DNA from: Peteryoungia desertarenae
GTDB lineage: Bacteria; Pseudomonadota; Alphaproteobacteria; Rhizobiales; Rhizobiaceae
DNA length: 64,000 bases
NCBI RefSeq assembly: GCF_005860795.2
Contig: NZ_CP058351.1
Span: forward strand, 248,001 to 312,000
Reading direction: 5' to 3'
The notes under the pieces are model-generated. The model was given only the letters and a program-made list of their open reading frames with translations, did no database searches and was not told the DNA's origin. The position numbers and the translations under genes are program-made. Shown piece after piece: positions 11,201 to 20,364 of the stretch. Within the stretch, counting starts at the first letter, position 1, and the number at the start of each line of letters is the position of its first letter.

Positions 11201-14200
11201 AACCTGATCAAGGGCGGCGCTGATGAAGGTGTTGAGTTCACCTTCATCAATGAGGGTGCTGCGCGTGCGGCCCTGACGTCGTTCGGCCTTTCGTCCAAGG
11301 GTGTCGAGCTCAGCTACGACATCCAGGGCAGGACGCTTTATGCCTATGATAACGACGCGGGCAACTCCGGTTACGGCGAAGGTGATCGTCTTGTCTTCAA
11401 ACTGACGGTGCAGAAGGACGGCTCGTATGAATTCGAGCTTCTGGACCAGCTGGACCATGACAAGCCAGAGGCAGGCAAGAATGAGAACTTCGGTCTGCAG
11501 GGCAGCGATCTTGATGCCATTGATTTTGGTGCGGTGATCCAGGCGACGGACAAGGATGGCGACAGCATCACGCTGGGCGGTGCCTTCGAGATCCAGATCC
11601 GCGACGATGTTCCGGAAGTCAAATCCAGGAACACGTCTAAGACCCTCATCATAGACGAGACTGCAGGCAGCCAGAAGGGCGATGATGAAGTTGCTGGTCC
11701 TCTGAACCTATTCGCCGCTGTTAAGGCAAACAATCCTGTCTCCAGCATGCAGGGTCCTCAATATGCCCAGCAGAAAGGTCTCGTGGTCGCGACCGGAAAA
11801 GAAGGCGCTGACGATGATGCGACTGTAACCTGGGCGCTCAAGCTGAATGGTCAGAACGGGCTCGATTCTGGGCTGAAGACGACGGATGGTCGATCCATCT
11901 TCCTTTCCCTCGAAGACGGTTTGATCGTTGGTCGCTATGATAGCCCGAATGACGGCAATCGGGTCACGAACGATGAAGACCCGGCCGCTTTCGCACTGCA
12001 TCTGTCGAACAACGGAACCCTGTCGATCGTGCAGTATGTCGCCATCAAGCACGATGATCGCGAGGATCACGACGAGAGCAACGATCCCTTCAAGGACAAA
12101 GGCCCGATCCAGCAGACACTCGCTGGCAAGATCAAGGCAGTCGTGACCGTCGAGGATTTCGATGGTGACAAGGCGGTGGACGAGGTCGAAGTCGGTGGCC
12201 GTATTGTCTTTGAAGACGATGGTCCTCGTGTTGGCGAGAATGCTCTTGTCCAGCTGGAAGATGACGATCTGAAGCCGCATGGCATTGAATACGGGCCTGG
12301 TGATGATGCCGCACCGAAGAACACGACCGGCGCCTTGAACTTCGACTTTGGTGCTGACGGCGGTTCCATTCGTCTGCTGACGGATGGGGCACCCGAGGGC
12401 TTCGACTATCACCGGGGTCAGGATGGCTCTCTGCTAATCAAGCAGGGCGATGTCACGGTTGTCACCGTTACGGTTGACAGCGCAACGGGCGCGTACAAGG
12501 TTGTTCAGAACGCAGCCATCAAGCATCCTAGCCTTGATGGCAGCCCGGATGACAACACGGAAAACAATGTTGAGTTCACGGTAAGATATCGTGTCACGGA
12601 TGGCGATGGCGACAGTGTTGTCGGCCAGCTGAAGATCAATGTCGATGATGACTCACCTGTCATTGATGTCGACCTGAAGAAGAACGCGTCCATCATCATT
12701 GACGAAACCGATGGCGATCGTGCTCCGGGCGAGGGGGATCCAAAGGGCGGCAACCTCGGCACCGTGACTGTTTGTGCCAATGATCTGTTCACGGAAAAAT
12801 TCGCCTTTGGTGCCGATGGTGCAGCCGCGACGAAGGCCAAGCTTTACGCCTTGTCAGTCAGCGTGAACGGTGTTGACTCCGGTCTGGTTGATGCCAGAAC
12901 AGATATGAAGGTCGTTCTGGTCAACGAAAACGATGTGATCAAGGGTCGTGCAGGCAGCGTCGAGGGCCTGCTGGTCTTCGAAGTCAAGGTCAACGCTTCC
13001 ACTGGCGATGTGACGGTCACGCAGTTCCGCGCCGTCGAGCATGGTGATGCGAAGAACGCCAACGAGCTTTCCGAACCCATGCTTGCCAACAAGCTGCTTC
13101 TGACGGCAACCGTCACCGACGGTGATGGCGACAGCACCAGCGACAGCGTCGACCTCGGCTCGATCATCCGCTTCCAGGACGATGCGCCGCGGATCGGCAG
13201 CAACAAGCTTGTGGTCCTAGAAGACGACGATCTGAAGCCGAATGGCATCGACGGTGGCCACGGGGACGATGCTGCGCCCAAAAATGCCAGGGGTATTCTG
13301 TCTCATGACTTCGGCGCAGATGGTGGTTCGATTGCGCTGACGGGTGTGAAGCTTCCGAAAGACCTTGGATTCAAGGTGGCGTCAAACAGCGGTTCCGAAC
13401 TGGTGGTGACGCAGACGCAGGGCGACAAGGACATTCCGGTTCTGAAGGTCGTCATCAATTCTCAAACTGGCGCCTACGAAGTCACGCAGCTTGCGGCAAT
13501 CCGTCATCCGTCCATGAATGGTCAGGGTGGAGACAACAAAGAAAACAATGTCGACTTCGAGATCCGCTATACGGTGACCGACGGCGACGGTGACAAGGCC
13601 TATGGCAAGCTGGACATCACCATCGACGACGACATGCCGGATCCGAAGGTGACGGTCCCGACCGGCACTCTGGCTGTCCACGACGAGACCGCTGGATTGC
13701 AGGAAAATGACAGCGATGGTCGCTTCCCGGGGACTGTCCCGAACGCTGGCGGAGACCCGATCGGTATTGCTCGTTCCGAAAGTGCAATCGTCAACGTAGA
13801 CCCGCGTTACGGTGCGGATGGTCCGGGATCGATCAGCTACGCGATTGGTGTTCCAGGCGATAGTATTTCGTCTGGGCTTTTCACCACAAGCGGCGAGCCG
13901 ATCACCCTTTTCGAAGTGAGCCCAACCCTCGTCGTTGGCCGCTATGATGGCGAAGACAACGGCTCGTCAGTTGGCCCCAAGGATCCGGCGGCATTCGCCA
14001 TTCACATTGACCCGGTCACAGGTGTCGTGACGATTGCGCAATATGTTGCGCTGAAACATCCAGATGGCGGTGATAGCCACAACGAACTCCTGGCCCTTGG
14101 CAAGGACAAGCTGCGCGTCACTGTCACGGTTGAAGATGCCGATGGCGACAAGGTGTCCGAGCGTGTGGAGATCGGCAACAAGATCGGCTTTCGCGACGAT

Positions 14201-17200
14201 GGTCCTTCGATTGAACTTCGTGCCGGTGATGATACGCACATCGTTTTGGAGACACAGGAACGCGATACGACTAACGGTATCGACACAAGCACGGTCGCCT
14301 TCAATGAAGTGTTCTCTCAAAGTGCGCAATCCGGGGCGGATGGTGTGCGCGGCCTCGACCCACTCCGATATCGGCTGGACCTGATGAATGGTAGCGTGTC
14401 CTCTGATTTGAAAAGCAACGGTCAGGACATCACGCTCTACAAGGTGGACGGCAAAATCTATGGCTCTACGGCAAGTGGAAGCACAGACGCCATCAAGTCT
14501 GCCGCAGTTTTCTCAATCTCTGTCGATGATCTGGGTAATGTTACACTCACTCAGTTCCAGAAGATTGACCACAGTGTGCCGGATAGTTCTGGCCCCTATA
14601 CCAATGACGTCCTTGTTCTGAAGGATGGCCTGGTGACACTGACTGTTTCGCAGAGCATCACCGATGGCGATGGCGATACGGCGTCTAGCAGCGCCTATGT
14701 TGATCTGGGCGGCAATATCCGCTTCCAGGACGACGGTCCCTCGGTCAGTACTGCCGCACCAGTCGTCGCCATGGTTGACGAAGATGGCCTTTTGACGGGC
14801 AATGCTGATGACAATCTTGACGGTGAAGCAGAAGGATACGAACAAGTATTGTTCGAAGGAGATCCTGGCGCGCTGAGATCTCTCTTCAACTTCGGTGCCG
14901 ACGGTGTGCATGCATCAGAGGCAGTCACGCTCAAGCAATTTGAAGGATCTGACGGCTCGGGGTTCAAGTCCAAGGGGCAAGATGTCCTGATCAAGCTTGA
15001 GGGCGGAAAGCTGATCGGCTATGTCGCCGAGAAACCAGACGTTTCCGATGAACGGGTTGTCTTCGAGCTGGAAGTGAAGGCTGATGGCTCCTACACCTTC
15101 AAGCTGGCGGGCCAGATCGATCATCCGACACTCGATGACGCCACAGGTGACAACAGCGAGAACACTGTTCGTCTCGATCTCTCCGCCTACATCGTCGGCA
15201 AGGACGGCGACGGCGACACGGTTGCGCTCACCCCGGGCAAGTTCGTGATCGATATCGTCGATGACATACCGGTTCATGCGGATAAAGCGGTTTGCCTTGA
15301 GATCGACGCGCCTTTCGTGATTGATCCGGTTCCCGCCAAGGTGGCCAATATCGTCCTTGTTCTGGATACGTCCGGCAGCATTGATGACAGGCTCTCCGTT
15401 ATGCAGAAACAGGTCGAAGATCTGTTGAAGGAGTTCGGTGACTCCGGCGCTAAGGATGTTCGCGTCCACATTGTCGAATTTGCAGGGGATGCCCGCGCTG
15501 TCGGCACTTACGATTTGATTAAGGACGGCCAGCTGGTCCAGGTTGAGCTCGATGAGGCAATCAGCGATGTTCGCGCCCTGGACGAAGTCGGCGGCACGAA
15601 CTACGAAGCCGGCATGCAGCAGGCGCTCGAATGGATCGAGGGTGTCCCGTCTAAGACCATCAATGTGACCAGCAAACTCAAGGAGTTCGACGCTAATGCA
15701 AACGGCAGGGGCGAAGGCAATACCGATATGGCTTTCATCATCGGTCATGGCTCCACGCAGATTGCGCTGGTCTCAGGCTGGGTTGCGCCAGCCAATCAGG
15801 CTGGTCATCTGCGCAGCGCCGATGGTCATGTCGTCAATGGCTGGGGTGTCAACGGCGATGGTCGCGGAAATGTTTCGCATGATCTCGAGCCGAATTCACC
15901 ACATGAGGTGCTGCGTTTCGATTTCGGTACTTTCAACGATTTCGACAATGGCGGCGCCTACGAAAATCGGGGTGGCTTCAATGGCATTCCGGTGACCAGC
16001 GCCACATTCAATCTTGATCATGAAGCCAATTCCGGCTCCACAAATTTTGAATACAAGGCCTACTTTGTTGACGGTAGCGAACCCCAGACGGCAACGCTGT
16101 CCGTTCGAGGGGACAATGCGCCCCTGACGATCGTCGGTCTGGATGGAAATGCGGGAAAGCAGATCGCCTACATCGAATTCCGCGTGACTTCCGGTCGTGG
16201 GGACGTCGATCTCGATTCGGTTGAAACGGCTCCGGTTCCTCCGGGCACGATTCCGAATGCCGATATCAACAAGCTCATCTTCATTTCCGATGGTGAGCCT
16301 AACATGACCAACGACAACGATGACGTGTCTGCAAATGAAGCCATCAGTGCCATCGGTAATGAGGTCACCGCCATCGAAACGGCAGGCAATCGTGGTCAGC
16401 TGGATCAGAAGTTCACGATTGAAGCCTTCGGTATCAAGGTTGGCCTGGATGGTCTGAAGATCCTTGATCGGGTTGAAGGCGAGGGCGGTCAGGCAACCGA
16501 AATCAAGGGCAGTGATACCCTCACCGATGTCATGTCCGACCTGATCAATGAGCTCGGTGGCACCACCGGTCAGCCGCCGAGGGAAGTCTCCAAGACCTTC
16601 GATCTGGCGGATCTGGTGAAGGTTGGCGCAGACAAGGACCTTGCGTTCGACTTCAAGGCTGGGACATCCGGCTCGCAGGTGACCCTTGCAGGAATTGCCA
16701 TGATTTACACGACTGCAGGCAATCTTCTGACCGCCACGGCAGCTGGCAACAAGGTCTTCGAACTGGAAATCGAGCGGGATGGTCACGGCACGTTCACCCT
16801 CTATCGTCCGCTCGGGTCCGAAGATGTCAGCATTGACTTCTCTTCGATCATTGAAGCGAAGGATGCCGATGGCGACAGCATCACGCTTGCTGCGAACCAG
16901 TTCGTGGTCAAGATCGACGCGCCGGATGCCCCGTTCGCGAATGATGATCGCATCATCACCAATGTGGGGCTCAATTCAGAGTTCTCCATTCCGAAATGGG
17001 TTCTCCTGGCCAATGATGAAGCCGAAGCTTCGCTCGACATCACGGCGCTGACGGGTCGTCAGGGGCTCGGGGCAAGGCTTGGCTCCGGTGATCAGGGGAT
17101 CCGCGTCACGGATAGGGGCGAAGACGGCGGCAACTTCGACTATACGATTACGGACGGTCGCCAGTCAGCCACCGGTTCCGTTACTGTCCAACAGGTCGAA

Positions 17201-18349
17201 GCGCTTCGTGGTGGCTCTGGCGACGACATCATCCTCGCCCGCAGCTCTGTCACGCCAACGGCGCAGACGACCACCATCAAGTTTGCCCCGAGTTATGACA
17301 AGGGCGATGTGGTGTCGATCACGGTGGACGGCGTCACGTATACGCATGTCGTGAAGGAGAACGGGCGCACTGCCGAGCAGGTCTATGACGCATTGAAGGG
17401 TGAAAAGGTCCAGAGGATCAGATTGGAGGAAAGCCTTGCTTCCAAGGGTGTCCGTTGGGCCAAGGATCTGGTCAATGGCGAAGTCATCCTGACCGGGGGA
17501 CCGGGCAAGGCCAACGCCTTCGAGCTTTCTGCAGAGATTGATAACAGCAATGACTCCGCCAAACCCTGGATCACGTCCGTTGACTTTACCGACGACGGAC
17601 ATTGGATGTCTGATGGTGACAGCTTGAGCCTGATCATTAACGGTCGTGCCTATACCGCTCAGGAAGCATTGGGAAAGCATCAAACCGAGGACCAATATTT
17701 TGACAGTGCCGCCAACAAACTCCTGGAAATTGTCAACGGTCTTCCGGGAGTGAATGTAGAGTTCGATTCAGCAAAGAATACTATTCTGGTGAAAACGGAT
17801 TTCCCTGCAGAAGTTGATGCAAAGACTTCAAATCACTGGGGATATTGGCCAGTTGAGGTTCAAGAAGGCTCCGCTCGTTCGGACCAGAATGCGCCGGTTG
17901 TTCATACATCCACTTATGCGTCCGATGGTGGTTATGAACTGATGGGCCTCGCTGGTGATGACATCCTGATCGGTAGCGACGGTGATGACGTCATCAACGG
18001 CGGAGCAGGGGAGGATATCCTGGTCGGCGGAAAGGGTGCGGACGTCTTTGTCTTCGATGCCCATGCTCTGGATGATCTGAAGGTTGGCGATCTGATCGCT
18101 GACTACAACAGCCAGGAAGGCGACGTCCTCGATATTTCCGGACTGCTCGACTCCCTGCTAGGGTCAAGTGCCGGCAACGACGCACGAGAAGACGCAGTCA
18201 GTGTGACCCAAGAATCTGGCAATACGATCGTCAGCGTGGATCATGACGGTCAGACGCATGATCTGGCGATTCTTCAGAACTACGGTGGGGCTGTCAAAAT
18301 CCTCTTTGACGACAATCATTCTGTAGGTATTGACCCGACCAACACCTGA
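8240..18349 (+). CDS. Giant T1SS-secreted adhesin with retention-type N-terminus, T1SS-143 repeats, VWA domain and RTX tail
   Basis: The product is 3369 residues. Residues 1-150 lack a signal peptide and resemble the retention module of LapA-type adhesins, with a dialanine site VAAG at 139-142 that could be cut by the LapG-like protease encoded at 27714-28679. About a dozen repeats of 150-200 residues follow (T1SS-143/TIGR03660 style, ending DGDGD...DDxP). A von Willebrand A domain starts near 2365 with the metal-site motif DTSGS (D2376); a second acidic loop, SDGEPN, is at D2684, and about 200 residues are inserted between them. RTX repeats (about 3235-3270) and a secretion tail like that of the upstream gene end the protein. 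The role inferred is surface adhesion or biofilm formation. A terminator hairpin follows. The start is supported by AGAGGTGA eight bases upstream. Confidence 0.92.
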   Translation: MSIEDPRQSAFENIAAAPEFETELSRDLGSSAEHQTEIEVAQAQIETPATDTTGRIQPTPVEEIPSRIAPDQNNTVRLPVTVSIDELRVNGPDLVLVQENGTEITIVNGAARIPTFIIADVELPQQALFAALEGSNINVAAGPDGSFSAQARSDSNGGDFDDNPYGAGPGFLDLVGLLGDTSFGDASRNGEILGIDGVPSIPFPLTVPFLFDEALLADGIVVNERFSGILPFDPGPNAGTITGIAFVGASNIDEEGAGLQTLSGFTSGGLPISIETFPVPTDGSVLNFLALRGVDAAGNAIFTITIDNRATGAFTFELVGKHDHPDAGQNDLADLLRLGFTYTVTDLDGDFAVGNFSIDIQDDAPLRGEEFSATVEDEAVNGGNDENDDALSGAASGNLNIRWGADDANTNSGGNGDRSVAFTNNIVVVSGAFGEALTSLGEPVRFAVVNGVLVGYTGEAAPDAFSVAALPPNVVFYVSVSDNLQGSYTFTLVKPLDHAAVEGENPLSLTFNYTATDSDGDAISGQFTVNVRDDVPIIDAPETGLVDEDFLPDGNSDKVQLPQASAARIEREAKFEQVPAEQEGTRTSGNLNIRWGADNGNALENGGNTSIANDRAVYFTQASIDALVEQGLTSDGLALRYDIRDNGTGLVAFQEGEGAGEGVVFSVTLSDTVTGRFDFTLSGNLDHPTKGTSPAEEDLPIRFDFVARDSDGDTASSSFIVEVNDDSPIFRSNTESVSLDEEDIPALSGNVGDSYAGSGEGDDLSSSDDDGFNPGNGGRAASGNLNISWGADSADARSVVFTSVGLGEGFTNGQPIRVFQQDAEREADLTHKGQTVRTWISPDAMTIIGYVGSVEGNGEPSPSQTVFSAVLDDNGTGSYIFTLFKSLDHAAGGREDDVRIDFGIRTTDSDGDSVTSGFSVTIDDDAPVLSGRKESRIVDEDDISTLRDGFPGGSLGTSPDDGKKDGSYTGNPIGSKTGPAFISGSLANLIKGGADEGVEFTFINEGAARAALTSFGLSSKGVELSYDIQGRTLYAYDNDAGNSGYGEGDRLVFKLTVQKDGSYEFELLDQLDHDKPEAGKNENFGLQGSDLDAIDFGAVIQATDKDGDSITLGGAFEIQIRDDVPEVKSRNTSKTLIIDETAGSQKGDDEVAGPLNLFAAVKANNPVSSMQGPQYAQQKGLVVATGKEGADDDATVTWALKLNGQNGLDSGLKTTDGRSIFLSLEDGLIVGRYDSPNDGNRVTNDEDPAAFALHLSNNGTLSIVQYVAIKHDDREDHDESNDPFKDKGPIQQTLAGKIKAVVTVEDFDGDKAVDEVEVGGRIVFEDDGPRVGENALVQLEDDDLKPHGIEYGPGDDAAPKNTTGALNFDFGADGGSIRLLTDGAPEGFDYHRGQDGSLLIKQGDVTVVTVTVDSATGAYKVVQNAAIKHPSLDGSPDDNTENNVEFTVRYRVTDGDGDSVVGQLKINVDDDSPVIDVDLKKNASIIIDETDGDRAPGEGDPKGGNLGTVTVCANDLFTEKFAFGADGAAATKAKLYALSVSVNGVDSGLVDARTDMKVVLVNENDVIKGRAGSVEGLLVFEVKVNASTGDVTVTQFRAVEHGDAKNANELSEPMLANKLLLTATVTDGDGDSTSDSVDLGSIIRFQDDAPRIGSNKLVVLEDDDLKPNGIDGGHGDDAAPKNARGILSHDFGADGGSIALTGVKLPKDLGFKVASNSGSELVVTQTQGDKDIPVLKVVINSQTGAYEVTQLAAIRHPSMNGQGGDNKENNVDFEIRYTVTDGDGDKAYGKLDITIDDDMPDPKVTVPTGTLAVHDETAGLQENDSDGRFPGTVPNAGGDPIGIARSESAIVNVDPRYGADGPGSISYAIGVPGDSISSGLFTTSGEPITLFEVSPTLVVGRYDGEDNGSSVGPKDPAAFAIHIDPVTGVVTIAQYVALKHPDGGDSHNELLALGKDKLRVTVTVEDADGDKVSERVEIGNKIGFRDDGPSIELRAGDDTHIVLETQERDTTNGIDTSTVAFNEVFSQSAQSGADGVRGLDPLRYRLDLMNGSVSSDLKSNGQDITLYKVDGKIYGSTASGSTDAIKSAAVFSISVDDLGNVTLTQFQKIDHSVPDSSGPYTNDVLVLKDGLVTLTVSQSITDGDGDTASSSAYVDLGGNIRFQDDGPSVSTAAPVVAMVDEDGLLTGNADDNLDGEAEGYEQVLFEGDPGALRSLFNFGADGVHASEAVTLKQFEGSDGSGFKSKGQDVLIKLEGGKLIGYVAEKPDVSDERVVFELEVKADGSYTFKLAGQIDHPTLDDATGDNSENTVRLDLSAYIVGKDGDGDTVALTPGKFVIDIVDDIPVHADKAVCLEIDAPFVIDPVPAKVANIVLVLDTSGSIDDRLSVMQKQVEDLLKEFGDSGAKDVRVHIVEFAGDARAVGTYDLIKDGQLVQVELDEAISDVRALDEVGGTNYEAGMQQALEWIEGVPSKTINVTSKLKEFDANANGRGEGNTDMAFIIGHGSTQIALVSGWVAPANQAGHLRSADGHVVNGWGVNGDGRGNVSHDLEPNSPHEVLRFDFGTFNDFDNGGAYENRGGFNGIPVTSATFNLDHEANSGSTNFEYKAYFVDGSEPQTATLSVRGDNAPLTIVGLDGNAGKQIAYIEFRVTSGRGDVDLDSVETAPVPPGTIPNADINKLIFISDGEPNMTNDNDDVSANEAISAIGNEVTAIETAGNRGQLDQKFTIEAFGIKVGLDGLKILDRVEGEGGQATEIKGSDTLTDVMSDLINELGGTTGQPPREVSKTFDLADLVKVGADKDLAFDFKAGTSGSQVTLAGIAMIYTTAGNLLTATAAGNKVFELEIERDGHGTFTLYRPLGSEDVSIDFSSIIEAKDADGDSITLAANQFVVKIDAPDAPFANDDRIITNVGLNSEFSIPKWVLLANDEAEASLDITALTGRQGLGARLGSGDQGIRVTDRGEDGGNFDYTITDGRQSATGSVTVQQVEALRGGSGDDIILARSSVTPTAQTTTIKFAPSYDKGDVVSITVDGVTYTHVVKENGRTAEQVYDALKGEKVQRIRLEESLASKGVRWAKDLVNGEVILTGGPGKANAFELSAEIDNSNDSAKPWITSVDFTDDGHWMSDGDSLSLIINGRAYTAQEALGKHQTEDQYFDSAANKLLEIVNGLPGVNVEFDSAKNTILVKTDFPAEVDAKTSNHWGYWPVEVQEGSARSDQNAPVVHTSTYASDGGYELMGLAGDDILIGSDGDDVINGGAGEDILVGGKGADVFVFDAHALDDLKVGDLIADYNSQEGDVLDISGLLDSLLGSSAGNDAREDAVSVTQESGNTIVSVDHDGQTHDLAILQNYGGAVKILFDDNHSVGIDPTNT

Positions 18350-18370
18350 ATCGGTCATCAAATCTGAATT

Positions 18371-18399
18371 AAGGGACGGCATTGCGATGCCGCCCTTTT
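18371..18399 (+). terminator. Intrinsic terminator after second adhesin gene
   Basis: The stem AAGGGaCGGCAT / ATGCCGcCCTT has a four-base TGCG loop and is followed by TTTTCGTTTT. It starts 22 bases after the stop codon and closely resembles the hairpin after the first adhesin gene. Confidence 0.85.
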
Positions 18400-18891
18400 C
18401 GTTTTCGCCGGCCTATCCCGTTCTTGATATAGGCGTCATTTTCGTACTCCAGCTTGAGGTGAACTATTACTATCGGAATACAAGGATTTTTTTGCGTTAT
18501 ATAAAGAAGCCATGTCAAAAAAAGAATCGTTCTTTATTGTTGGATTGTATTATGCGTTCCCTGCAGTTACCACCAAAGCGAAAACTACGTCCGCGGGACC
18601 TGTTGCTGAAACGTTACATCCCTGCAATTTGTGGGTAAGAATTCACGCCAGATCCCGCGCTCGCGTTATGGTTCAGTGCTTCTCAGTTGAAACACCCTGC
18701 TCAAAATTCCATTTTGAACGCTGATCCCTCATATATGGCCGTCTTGTAAAGGGATTCTCGTTCCTCAACTCAACCAATCAGTAGGCGAATTTTCTCTATC
18801 GATCAAAATTGGGTGTATCTTGCATTCCGATTGATTAGACTTTCAGCGCAAGGAACCTCGGTATATAAGTCCCCTCAATTGCTGGGAATTG
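18400..18891 (+). other. Intergenic region between adhesin gene and secretion operon
   Basis: No convincing gene is seen in about 490 bases. The region is AT-richer than the flanking genes and must contain the promoter for the secretion operon. It includes the 23-base motif at 18812-18834 that recurs upstream of the LapG-like gene. Confidence 0.6.
18812..18834 (+). promoter_or_regulatory. Candidate shared operator, copy 1 (GGTGTATCTTG-N7-ATTGA)
   Basis: Sixteen fixed bases in a 23-base frame, GGTGTATCTTG then seven variable bases then ATTGA, occur here, 58 bases before the TolC-like gene, and again at 28743-28765 in the divergent region between the LapG-like and lipoprotein genes. Shared regulation of the secretion operon and the release protease is inferred. 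Confidence 0.4.
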
Positions 18892-20343
18892 ATGAGGGTG
18901 ACTCCGTTGTTTAGGACGCATAAATTTATCACCGCCATGTTTGCCTCCGTGGCAATCGTATGGTCTTCCGGTGTGCCCGTCAGCGCGATGTCCCTGCAGG
19001 AGGCCATTCAAAAGTCACTGCAGACCAATCCGCAGATTTCCCAAGCCGCGAAGAACCGCGAGGCTGTCGAATTCGAATTGCGTCAAGCGCGGGGCCTGTA
19101 CCTACCTTCGGTTGATCTGGAGGCTTCGGTCGGTAAGCGCCGTCTTTCCAACGAGAGCACTGGTACGCTGACCCGGGATTATGAAAATTTTTCTTCCGCT
19201 GACGTCGGAGTGACGATCACCCAGCGCCTTCTGGATGGTGGTGCGCGCCGTGCCGGCGTGGAGCAGCAGGCTTCCCGCGTAGACAGCGCTTCTTTCCGGG
19301 TGCTCGAGCGGTCCGAGACCATCGCTCTTCAGGTGGTCCAGGACTATCTGGAATACATTCTCCAATCGAAGATCGTGAATGTCGCCCAGCAGAATGTCAG
19401 TTTCCATAACGGTATCCTGGCCGACATCAACCAGGGGATCGCCGGCGGCGCCCTGACCGACGTTGACCGCGTTCAGGGTCGCGAACGTCTCGAGGCGGCA
19501 AAGGCCCGTCTGCGCGAGGCTCAGGAAGAGTTGGAAGCAACGAAGATCCGGTTCCTGCAGACCGTCGGCGAGCCGATTGCCAATGCGAAAATGCCGCCAT
19601 CGATGAGCAAGCATTTGCCGCGTTCGCTCAATGACGCGATTGCCATGGCCAAGTCGAACAATCCGCGGATCTTTACCGCGCGCGCGGATATCGATGCGGC
19701 AGATGCCGGTATCCGCGCGGCGCGCTCCAATTACGCGCCGACTGTTGACCTTGAGGGGCGCGCAAGCGTCGGTAACGACATTGGCGGAAGCCAGGGGAAT
19801 ACGAACGATGTTCAGGTCCGCGTGGTGGCCCGTTGGAACCTCTATCGCGGTGGTATCGACCAGGCCCGTGAGCAGGAACAGATCCGTCGCGCCAGCGAGC
19901 AGCGTTTTGCCTCGGATCAGGCGCATCGTGAAGTCGAGCAGTCTGTCCGTTCCGCCTGGAACGAGCGCGTCAGTCGTGGCGAGCTGTCACAGATCCTGGC
20001 AGCGCAGTCGGAGCAGAACGCGACTCTCGTTTCCTCCTATGGCGAGCAGTTCAAGATCGGTCAGCGTTCGCTGCTTGACGTTCTGGACGCGCAGAACACG
20101 CGTTTCAACACCAGCATTGTTGCTGAAACTGCGCGATTTGCCGCCATTTTCGCGGAGTACAAGATCCTTGCTGCGTCGGGCTCTCTCCTGAAGTCAATGA
20201 ACCTGAAGCCGGTTGCGCAGACAGACGCTTATGCGCGCAGCGAATTCTCTGTGACGTCAGGGGCTGACGGATCGCGCTATGTTGAGAGAGACTCCAGGCA
20301 AAAGGCTGGCGTTCCGATGGACCTCCTTGCGCCGCTTCAATAA
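18892..20343 (+). CDS. TolC-family outer membrane channel of the type I secretion system
   Basis: The protein is 483 residues with a signal peptide (hydrophobic stretch ITAMFASVAIVW, likely cleavage after VSA) and two outer-membrane-efflux repeats rich in amphipathic coiled coil, normal size for TolC/LapE. It forms the outer membrane exit duct that meets the HlyD-type adaptor. It heads a three-gene secretion operon (21-base gap to the ABC gene, then a 4-base overlap). The start is uncertain: a TTG lies at 18889 and an ATG at 18892, and the GGGAA upstream is unusually close. I prefer the ATG. Its position directly after the adhesins makes them the likely cargo. Confidence 0.9.
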   Translation: MRVTPLFRTHKFITAMFASVAIVWSSGVPVSAMSLQEAIQKSLQTNPQISQAAKNREAVEFELRQARGLYLPSVDLEASVGKRRLSNESTGTLTRDYENFSSADVGVTITQRLLDGGARRAGVEQQASRVDSASFRVLERSETIALQVVQDYLEYILQSKIVNVAQQNVSFHNGILADINQGIAGGALTDVDRVQGRERLEAAKARLREAQEELEATKIRFLQTVGEPIANAKMPPSMSKHLPRSLNDAIAMAKSNNPRIFTARADIDAADAGIRAARSNYAPTVDLEGRASVGNDIGGSQGNTNDVQVRVVARWNLYRGGIDQAREQEQIRRASEQRFASDQAHREVEQSVRSAWNERVSRGELSQILAAQSEQNATLVSSYGEQFKIGQRSLLDVLDAQNTRFNTSIVAETARFAAIFAEYKILAASGSLLKSMNLKPVAQTDAYARSEFSVTSGADGSRYVERDSRQKAGVPMDLLAPLQ

Positions 20344-20364
20344 CCGGCCATCGGTTAGGGCATT

